From contig NZ_SCOT01000005.1 of NCBI RefSeq assembly GCF_005502465.1, forward strand, positions 1-64,000: a stretch of DNA of 64,000 bases, given 5' to 3'. The stretch comes from Sphingopyxis sp. L1A2A. GTDB taxonomy: Bacteria > Pseudomonadota > Alphaproteobacteria > Sphingomonadales > Sphingomonadaceae. The position numbers and the translations under genes are program-made. The notes beneath the pieces were generated by a model. That model had not been told where the DNA came from. It made no database searches and saw only the letters and a list, made by a program, of their open reading frames with translations. Shown here in pieces: positions 58,643 to 64,000 of this stretch; position 1 is the stretch's first letter, and every line of letters starts with the position of its first letter.

Positions 58643-59330
58643 CGGGCAGGTGGCGATCGCCGCGACGCTGCTCCGCGGCCCGGACCACCGGCCCGCCGAC
58701 CTGTTCGCGGGCGACACCGCCGCCGTGCTGCGCGGGCTGCGCGTCCATGCCAATACCATCTCGCACGCGCGGCTGCGCGCGCTCGAAGCGACATTTCCCC
58801 GCACCCGCGACCATCTGGGCGCGGCCGAGTTCAACCGCGTTTCGCGGGCCTTTGTCGATGTCGGCGGCGCGCAGGGCCGGCCGCTGGCGCTGATCGGGGC
58901 GACTTTTCCGGGCTGGCTCGCCGATCCGCTCGCCGCCGATCTGGCGCGCGCCGAATGGGCGTGGCTCGAAAGCTATCATGCCGCCGATGCCGCGGCGCTG
59001 ACGCTCGCCGATCTGGCCGGGCTGGACGAAGCGGCGTTGCTGGGGCTGGCCGTGCGGCGCCATCCGGCGGTGCGCGTCGTCGCGCTGTCACGCCCCGCCG
59101 CGCCGCTGCTCGATCCTGGCTTGGCGCGCGACGTGCGGGCGCTGCTCGTGGCGCGCCCCGATGCCGAGGTGCGGCTGCTCGCGATCACCGCTGCCGATGT
59201 CGCCGCGCTCGATATGGCGAGCGAAATGTCGCCGCTCGGTAACCTCATCGCGCATCTTGCCGAAATGCACCCCGAAGGCGGTGCCGCGGTCGCGGCGCTG
59301 ATCGCCGCCGGGGCGTTCGAGAGGGTCTGA
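58635..59330 (+). CDS. bufC: DUF2063 partner protein of bufferin maturation
   Basis: A 231-residue protein. The N-terminal DUF2063 domain is clear (FAGDTAAVLRGLRVHANTISHARLRALEATFPRTRDHLG, about residues 22-70); the C-terminal half is a RRE-like partner domain predicted in BufC/HvfC proteins to recognise the precursor and deliver it to the MNIO enzyme. The 8-nt overlap with bufB means fixed stoichiometry. The ATG at 58635 is the start before the DUF2063 domain. Confidence 0.9.
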   Translation: MRDGQVAIAATLLRGPDHRPADLFAGDTAAVLRGLRVHANTISHARLRALEATFPRTRDHLGAAEFNRVSRAFVDVGGAQGRPLALIGATFPGWLADPLAADLARAEWAWLESYHAADAAALTLADLAGLDEAALLGLAVRRHPAVRVVALSRPAAPLLDPGLARDVRALLVARPDAEVRLLAITAADVAALDMASEMSPLGNLIAHLAEMHPEGGAAVAALIAAGAFERV

Positions 59331-59333
59331 AAG

Positions 59334-59792
59334 ATGAAGCGGATAGTTGCTTTTTACGATCGCGGCGTTGCGCTGGCGGCGGGCCGCATCCCCGAGGCGG
59401 CCGCGCTGCTGCTGCTGCGGATCGCGCTCGCCGGGGTGTTCTGGCGATCGGGGCAGACCAAGGTGGTCGAGGGCGGAGTGCTGCAAATCGACCCGGCCCA
59501 ATATGATCTGTTCGCGTCGGAGTTTTCCGGCCTGCCGCTCGATCCCGTGATCGCGGTGCCGCTGACCACTTACGCCGAACATCTGTTTCCGATCCTGCTG
59601 CTCTTCGGCTTTGCCACGCGGCTGTCGGCGGGGGCGTTGCTGGTGATGACGCTGGTAATCCAGATCTTTGTTTTTCCCGACGCCTGGTGGCCGGTGCATT
59701 CATTATGGGCCGCGATGGCGGCGATATTGATCGTGCGCGGTGGTGGGCTGTTCTCGCTCGATGCGATCATTGCTAGACTGCGCCGCAGATGA
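59334..59792 (+). CDS. DoxX family membrane protein
   Basis: A 152-residue membrane protein with four TM helices (about 20-38, 72-92, 97-115, 122-140). DoxX proteins commonly accompany bufferin gene sets and are suspected to act on respiratory or thiol balance; no clear catalytic residue is seen. It begins 3 nt after bufC and its stop overlaps the sigma factor start as ATGA. Confidence 0.88.
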   Translation: MKRIVAFYDRGVALAAGRIPEAAALLLLRIALAGVFWRSGQTKVVEGGVLQIDPAQYDLFASEFSGLPLDPVIAVPLTTYAEHLFPILLLFGFATRLSAGALLVMTLVIQIFVFPDAWWPVHSLWAAMAAILIVRGGGLFSLDAIIARLRRR

Positions 59793-60310
59793 GCATCGAC
59801 GAACCTTCGCTGGCGCGATTGATGACGGCATCGCAGCGCGGTGACCGCGCCGCCTATCGCGCGCTGCTCAACGATTCGCGCCGGTGGTTGACGCGCTATT
59901 TCGCGCGCCGCATCGCGCCGCATCAGATCGACGATCTGGTGCAGGAAACGCTGGTATCGATGCACCGCAAGCTGGCGACTTGGGACAACAGCCGGCCGTT
60001 CCTGCCCTGGCTGGCGGCGATCGCGCGCTATCGCTGGATCGACATGTTGCGCCGCCAGCGCAACGAGGTCGAACTGGGCGAAGGCGACGCGGCGGTCGGG
60101 GCCGAGGACGAGGTCGTCCACGCGCGCCTCAGCCTCGACCGCATGCTCACCCTGCTTCCCGCCGGACAGGCGCAGGCGATTACGCTGGTCAAGATCGAGG
60201 GCGCCTCGATCGCCGAAGCATCGCAGATTTGCGGGCAGAGCGAGTCGCTGGTGAAGGTGAATATTCATCGCGGGCTGAAAAAGCTCGCGCAATTGATTGA
60301 AAGCGAATGA
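59789..60310 (+). CDS. sigF: SigF-like ECF sigma factor
   Basis: A 173-residue ECF sigma factor. Region 2: ARRIAPHQIDDLVQETLVSMHRKLATWDNSRPFLPWLAAIARYRWIDMLRRQR (about residues 38-92); region 4: LPAGQAQAITLVKIEGASIAEASQICGQSESLVKVNIHRGLKKLAQ (about 123-170). The IDDLVQETLVSMHRK and paired NrsF-type anti-sigma fit the SigF branch. It should transcribe from the GTAACC-N16-CGAA site at 57399. Coupled to DoxX upstream and, 1 nt apart, to the anti-sigma. Confidence 0.92.
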   Translation: MSIDEPSLARLMTASQRGDRAAYRALLNDSRRWLTRYFARRIAPHQIDDLVQETLVSMHRKLATWDNSRPFLPWLAAIARYRWIDMLRRQRNEVELGEGDAAVGAEDEVVHARLSLDRMLTLLPAGQAQAITLVKIEGASIAEASQICGQSESLVKVNIHRGLKKLAQLIESE

Positions 60311-60311
60311 C

Positions 60312-60962
60312 ATGACCGACGCAGCGATCGACACCCTGATCGACGATCTGGCCGGCGAGCTTGAACCGGTGCGCCCGCGCCGCGTCGCGCGCGGGTCTCT
60401 GTGGGTCGCGGGCGGCTGGCTGGCGGGCGCCGGGCTGCTGTTGTGGCTGACCGGGATGCGGCACGACCTCGCGGACGGGACGATGATGCCGCCGCTGCCG
60501 CTGCTCGCCTTTTGGCTGATCGTTGCGCTGGGCTTTGCCGCGGCGTGGAGCGCGCTGCGGATGGGATTGCCGGGGGTCGGACGCGATTATAGCGGCTGGC
60601 GCTGGGCCGGGCTGGCGGCGCTCGCCTTGCCCTTTTCGGCGCTGGTGATGGGACTTGGCGACAGCCATGCGGCGATGGAAGCGGCGCGGCCCGAAAACGG
60701 ACTGCGCTGCATGGTCGAAGGCGTGCTCGCGGGCCTCGGCGTCGGCGCGGCGCTGTTCGCATGGCTGAAGGGCGGCGCGCCGACATCGCCGACGCGCGCT
60801 GGCTGGGTGATCGGCATCGCGGCGGGCGCCGCCGGGGCGACGATCGTGGCGCTGCACTGCGCGTCGAACGATATGATCCATATCGCGCTGTGGCACGGGC
60901 TGGCGGTCGTGCTGTCGGGGGTCGCGGGCCGGCTGCTGCTGGCGCCGCTGCTGCGCTGGTAG
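60312..60962 (+). CDS. nrsF: NrsF-like transmembrane anti-sigma factor (DUF1109)
   Basis: A 216-residue membrane protein with six TM helices and a short cytoplasmic N-terminus that would hold the sigma factor. Cys133 (NGLRCMVEG) and Cys183 (ALHCASND) are 50 residues apart, the same spacing as the two cysteines required in Caulobacter NrsF for metal/oxidant sensing. Loss of sigma binding upon thiol attack would release SigF. Start at ATG 60312, one nt after the sigF stop. Confidence 0.9.
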   Translation: MTDAAIDTLIDDLAGELEPVRPRRVARGSLWVAGGWLAGAGLLLWLTGMRHDLADGTMMPPLPLLAFWLIVALGFAAAWSALRMGLPGVGRDYSGWRWAGLAALALPFSALVMGLGDSHAAMEAARPENGLRCMVEGVLAGLGVGAALFAWLKGGAPTSPTRAGWVIGIAAGAAGATIVALHCASNDMIHIALWHGLAVVLSGVAGRLLLAPLLRW

Positions 60963-60980
60963 CATCCGCTGGACAGCGAA

Positions 60981-61014
60981 TCCTTCGTGTGTTATATGGA
61001 TAACACACGAAGGA
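60981..61014 (+). promoter_or_regulatory. 15-bp inverted repeat over the ribosome binding site
   Basis: Perfect 15-bp arms (TCCTTCGTGTGTTAT at 60981-60995 and its complement at 61000-61014) around a 4-nt ATGG. The right arm contains AAGGA, part of the ribosome binding site of the GIN-domain gene at 61023. It is either the operator of a dimeric regulator or an RNA switch that hides the site. Confidence 0.75.
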
Positions 61015-61022
61015 GATTTGCG

Positions 61023-61790
61023 ATGCGTAACTGGACGATGGCGGTGTTCCCGCTGGCCCTGGCGATGACCGTTACCGCGTGCAACGGCACCGACCGCAAG
61101 GATGGTGACCAGCCGGGCAAGAGCGAGCGGACGCCGTCCGCCGACGCGGGGCCGGTCACGACCAAAAGCTATGCGCTGACCGGTTTTACCGAGGTCAAGG
61201 TCGCCGGGCCGGACGACGTGACCATCCGCCAGGGCGATGCCTTTGCGATCAGCGCCAAGGGACCGCAGGCGATCCTCGACCGGCTCGAGATCGAGGTCGA
61301 CGGGCCGACGCTGTCGATCGGGCGCAAGCGCGAAAGTTTCAGCTTTTCGAGCCGCGATGACGATGATGTCGAGATTACCATCACTATGCCCCGCCTCAAT
61401 GGGGTGCGCCTGACCGGGTCGGGATCGATCGACGCCGACAGCATCGACGGCGATGCGGTCGAGGCGGTGGTCACCGGGTCGGGCGACCTGAAGATCGCGA
61501 AACTGACCGGCAAGCGCGCCGACATCAGCGTGTCGGGGTCGGGCGATATCGAGATCGGCGGCGGCACGGTTGGCGCCGGCGAGTATAGCGTCACCGGATC
61601 GGGCGACATCGACGCCGACGGACTCGTCGCCGAGACGCTTGAAGTGTCGGTCACCGGATCGGGCAATGTCGAGGCGCAGGCGACCGGCACCGCCGACGTC
61701 GGCATCATGGGGTCGGGCGACGTGACCCTGAGTGGCGGTGCGAAATGTTCGTCGCGCCAGATGGGATCGGGTTCGGTCACCTGCAAATAA
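61023..61790 (+). CDS. Head GIN-domain lipoprotein (DUF2807), tandem TGSGD repeats
   Basis: A 255-residue exported protein with a probable lipoprotein signal (MRNWTMAVFPLALAMTVTAC, Cys20). After an acidic linker, the DUF2807 auto-adhesin fold runs from about residue 60 to the end, with GSGD-type turns (TGSGS, TGSGD, SGSGD, TGSGD, TGSGN, MGSGD) at roughly 20-residue steps, as in a right-handed beta-helix. Members are cell-surface or periplasmic and of unclear role. AAGGAG lies before the ATG but sits inside a hairpin. Confidence 0.87.
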   Translation: MRNWTMAVFPLALAMTVTACNGTDRKDGDQPGKSERTPSADAGPVTTKSYALTGFTEVKVAGPDDVTIRQGDAFAISAKGPQAILDRLEIEVDGPTLSIGRKRESFSFSSRDDDDVEITITMPRLNGVRLTGSGSIDADSIDGDAVEAVVTGSGDLKIAKLTGKRADISVSGSGDIEIGGGTVGAGEYSVTGSGDIDADGLVAETLEVSVTGSGNVEAQATGTADVGIMGSGDVTLSGGAKCSSRQMGSGSVTCK

Positions 61791-61799
61791 GGCAGCGCT

Positions 61800-61833
61800 G
61801 GTGCCGCCTGCCCGGACCGGGTAAGGCGGCACC
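61800..61833 (+). promoter_or_regulatory. Hairpin abutting the start of the second GIN gene
   Basis: GGTGCCGCCT at 61800-61809 pairs with AGGCGGCACC at 61824-61833, enclosing a second small GCCCGG/CCGGGT stem. The last base touches the ATG at 61834, and the AAGG ribosome binding site at 61823-61826 is in or next to the stem. No T-run follows, so it is more likely a translation control element than a terminator. Confidence 0.65.
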
Positions 61834-62547
61834 ATGACCTTTGCCCTCCGAAGCGCCGCGTTTGCGGCCGTCGCCCTGCTTGCCATCGCCCCAGCCGTGG
61901 CGGCCGAGAAACGCTTTGGACTGACCAGCTTCGAGGCGATCGAGGTCAATGCCGATTATGCGATCGAGGTGACGACGCGCGCCCCGGTTGGCGCGGTCGC
62001 GACCGGGCCGCAGGACGCGCTCGACCGGCTGACGGTCGAGGCGCGCGACGGGCGGCTGGTGATCGGCCAGCGCCAGTTCGCCGGCGACGCGGATCGCAAG
62101 GCGCCGCGCGGTGCGGTGACGATCCGCATCAACGCCGCGAACCTGCGGTCGGCAACGATGGGCGGCGCCGGATCGCTGCGCATCGACCGGATGAAAGGAA
62201 CGCGCGTGAGCATCGGCCTGCGCGGTCCCGGGACGCTGTCGGTCGGGACGATCGCGACCGACCGGCTGTCGGTCACGATGATCGGCAACGGCACGATGAC
62301 GCTGGGCGGCACCGCAAAACAGGCGCAGATGACCTTGTCGGGCGCCGGAATGTTCGACGCTGGCGCGCTGGCGGTGGATATGTTGACCTTTGATGGCGAA
62401 GGCGCGGGCGACCATATGCTGCGTGCAGTCAAGACCGCCGCGGTGACCGCGCGCGGCGTCGGCAAGACCGTCGTGCTGGGCAAGCCGGTGTGCACGGTGC
62501 GCAACATCGGCAACGGATCGGTGCAATGCGGGGCAGCGAAGAAATAG
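61834..62547 (+). CDS. Second exported GIN-domain protein (DUF2807)
   Basis: A 237-residue protein with a signal peptide (MTFALRSAAFAAVALLAIAPAVAA). The DUF2807 fold occupies the rest: FEAIEVNADYAIEVTTRAPV strands, then a series of glycine turns (GGAGSLRI, GPGTLSVG, GNGTMTLGG, GAGMFDAG, GNGSVQCG) in place of the TGSGD turns of its neighbour. Two cysteines near the C-terminus (VCTVRNIGNGSVQC) could form a disulfide. Same direction as the preceding GIN gene and 44 nt away, so probably one operon. Confidence 0.85.
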   Translation: MTFALRSAAFAAVALLAIAPAVAAEKRFGLTSFEAIEVNADYAIEVTTRAPVGAVATGPQDALDRLTVEARDGRLVIGQRQFAGDADRKAPRGAVTIRINAANLRSATMGGAGSLRIDRMKGTRVSIGLRGPGTLSVGTIATDRLSVTMIGNGTMTLGGTAKQAQMTLSGAGMFDAGALAVDMLTFDGEGAGDHMLRAVKTAAVTARGVGKTVVLGKPVCTVRNIGNGSVQCGAAKK

Positions 62548-62601
62548 TTTTTCGTCTGACGTCGGAATGGCGGGAAGCGACCGATCATAGACCTCCGATT
62601 T

Positions 62602-62692
62602 CGTCATCCCGGACTTGATCCGGGATCCATCCGCCCTCGCGGCATAGCGCGGCGCAAGAGGTCATGGACCCCGGATCAAGTCCGGGGTGACG
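62602..62692. repeat. Extragenic palindrome, family A (copy 5)
   Basis: CGTCATCCCGGACTTGATCC arm and, after about 40 nt, the inverted GGACCCCGGATCAAGTCCGG arm ending GTGACG. It lies between the second GIN gene and the SDR gene, which are convergent. Confidence 0.85.
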
Positions 62693-62744
62693 ACGGCAGG
62701 ATGTCCGCTCACCACCCCAAACCTGACTTCCGAGGGCGCGACGC

Positions 62745-63548
62745 TCAATGCCCCGCCGTTCCCAACCCGTCGACCTTCTTCGACTGGCGCGTGATCAGCC
62801 CCGGGAACCAGCGGGCGAGGCGCGCCAGGCGCTTCGCCATCTTGCCGACCGTCACATGGACCTTGTCGCCGTGGACTGCCGCCCAGGCCGCCTCGGCGAC
62901 GCGTTCGACCGGGACGATTTCAAACCCGCTGTCGGACAGGCGATCGCGCGCCGGTGCGTTGCTGTCGGCGCTGACCTGATCGAGCAGCGGGGTGTCGATG
63001 AAGCCCGGCATCAGCGAGCGGACCTTGATGCCATGCTTGGCGAACTCGATTTCGAGCGCCTCGGTCAGTCCGCGCACCGCGAACTTGGTCGCCGAATAGA
63101 TGGCGAGCCCGGCGACGCCGTAAAAACCCGATGCCGATCCGGTGTTGAGGATCGCCGATCCCGGCGTTGCGCGCAGCAAGGGCAGCGCCGCATAAATACC
63201 ATTGACGACGCCGCCGAAATTGATCGCGATCAGCCGGTCGGCTTCGGCGGGCGGCATGTCGGCGAACTGGCCGCCGGTGCCGATCCCGGCGTTGTTGAAC
63301 AGCACGTCGAGGCGGCCGCCGCTTTGCAGGGCAAAGGCGTCGAGCGCCGCGGCCCACTGGTCGCGGTCGCGCACGTCCATGACGTGGCGCGACGAAGCGC
63401 CTTCGGGAAGCAAGGCGGCGGTTTCGTCGATTCCGGCGCGGTTGACGTCGGCGATGCCGACGAACCAGCCCTGACCGGCAAAATGGCGCGCGACCGCGCG
63501 ACCGATGCCCGATCCACCGCCGGTGATGAAGATCGCTTTCCGTGCCAT
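62745..63548 (-). CDS. SDR family oxidoreductase
   Basis: A 267-residue short-chain dehydrogenase. TGGGSGIGRAVARHF is the dinucleotide motif, NNAG at about 88, Ser in NTGSASGFYG, and YSATK (about 151) with Lys form the catalytic triad. A basic C-terminal helix (KMAKRLARLARWFPGLITRQSKK) may bind membranes. Substrate unknown. The ATG at 63548 is used rather than 63614, because the Rossmann fold begins immediately after it. Confidence 0.92.
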   Translation of the reverse strand: MARKAIFITGGGSGIGRAVARHFAGQGWFVGIADVNRAGIDETAALLPEGASSRHVMDVRDRDQWAAALDAFALQSGGRLDVLFNNAGIGTGGQFADMPPAEADRLIAINFGGVVNGIYAALPLLRATPGSAILNTGSASGFYGVAGLAIYSATKFAVRGLTEALEIEFAKHGIKVRSLMPGFIDTPLLDQVSADSNAPARDRLSDSGFEIVPVERVAEAAWAAVHGDKVHVTVGKMAKRLARLARWFPGLITRQSKKVDGLGTAGH

Positions 63549-63658
63549 AGGCTCCCTCCTGACATTCTTGTCAGTGCGACAAGATGCCAAGTTGACGTTT
63601 CCGTCAAGCGGCAATGACGGCTTGGCAAGGGGGCGGACCGCTGGTTAAGAGGGCGGCG

Positions 63659-64000
63659 ATGACCCGCGGCCTCCGCCTGATCCTCCTGTCGCTGCTGATG
63701 CTGTGCGCGGGCCTCACCGCTCCTGCGCGCGCCGAGGTGGTCGTGAGTTTTTACAGCCATGATTTCGGCGACCGTTTTCCGCACGCTTTCATCGTGCTGA
63801 AGGGCAAGGTCGATGCGACGGGGGAGGTGATCGACGCCAATTACGGCTTCACCGCGACGTCGGTCAGTCCGGCGATCCTGTTCGGATCGGTGAAGGGCAA
63901 GGTGGAATCGTCCGAGCCCGACTATATTGCCAAGAGCGATCGCCAGTTCGACGTCGCCGTCGATGACGCGACCTACGCGCGGGTGATGGCGAAGGTCGCC
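63659..64000 (+). CDS. Exported protein of unknown function, cut by the window end
   Basis: At least 114 residues, open at the 3' side. It starts at ATG 63659 with a signal peptide (MTRGLRLILLSLLMLCAGLTAPARA). The mature part begins EVVVSFYSHDFGDRFPHAFIVLKG and is rich in beta strands; a fold of the permuted papain/Lnb type is possible from FPHAFIVLKG but not certain. Divergent from the SDR gene. Confidence 0.75.
   Translation, partial: MTRGLRLILLSLLMLCAGLTAPARAEVVVSFYSHDFGDRFPHAFIVLKGKVDATGEVIDANYGFTATSVSPAILFGSVKGKVESSEPDYIAKSDRQFDVAVDDATYARVMAKVA

Noticed and set aside
61740-61833. Terminator between the two GIN genes
   Set aside because: The hairpin at 61800-61833 has no T-run and abuts the next ATG, so control of translation is more plausible.

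Overview
The window is high-GC alphaproteobacterial chromosome, most likely from a Sphingomonadaceae member close to Sphingopyxis or Sphingomonas. The indicators are a PhyR-NepR-EcfG general stress response locus with an HWE kinase, a TorF-type porin, paired head-GIN-domain proteins, CreD, and many extragenic palindromes in intergenic spaces. The genus is an inference from gene content. I found no rRNA, tRNA, CRISPR array, intact transposase or prophage.

Layout. 0-2.5 kb: accessory end with a GIY-YIG nuclease bracketed by palindromes and an AT-rich P-loop ATPase. 2.6-6.6 kb: class I ribonucleotide reductase (nrdA, a small ORF, nrdB) with two NrdR-like boxes, then a 20-codon mini-gene with its own terminator. 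6.7-21 kb: mostly housekeeping and metabolic genes (CHASE2-EAL protein, acyl-CoA dehydrogenase, TsaC, EamA transporter, SDR, carboxyltransferase, acyltransferase, ispG), with a 264-bp inverted-repeat element against the acyl-CoA dehydrogenase start. 21-35.7 kb: porin, creD, lactate dehydrogenase family, a three-gene operon (3-hydroxyisobutyrate dehydrogenase-like, amidohydrolase, FAD oxidase), ilvA, thioesterase, an S41 peptidase-MarR pair under a perfect 30-bp palindrome, homocysteine methyltransferase family, hydrolase and a PQQ sugar dehydrogenase.

35.8-40.6 kb: general stress response locus: nepR-ecfG, a BLUF photoreceptor, a second EcfG-like sigma factor, phyR and an HWE kinase with GAF and PAS domains. 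EcfG-type promoters precede nepR and phyR. 40.6-45.9 kb: four-gene DNA repair operon with every start overlapping the preceding stop (radical SAM, DUF4130-UdgX fusion, MBL exonuclease, ATP-dependent ligase). 46-52 kb: sodB, serine dehydratase, and a formaldehyde/one-carbon group (frmA, purU, fghA, with a VOC protein and a ProX-like deacylase). 52-57.3 kb: quinone oxidoreductase, DEAD-box helicase, HI0933-type flavoprotein, a tiny SANT-like protein and a GreA/B factor.

57.4-61 kb is the most striking locus: a compact bufferin-type RiPP operon (DUF2282 precursor, DUF692/MNIO enzyme, DUF2063 partner, DoxX, SigF-like ECF sigma, NrsF-like anti-sigma) preceded by a GTAACC-N16-CGAA promoter, so it appears self-regulated. 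In Caulobacter the equivalent genes serve copper/metal tolerance. Two GIN-domain exported proteins follow, each with a strong hairpin over its ribosome binding site. The window ends with an SDR and the 5' part of a secreted protein.
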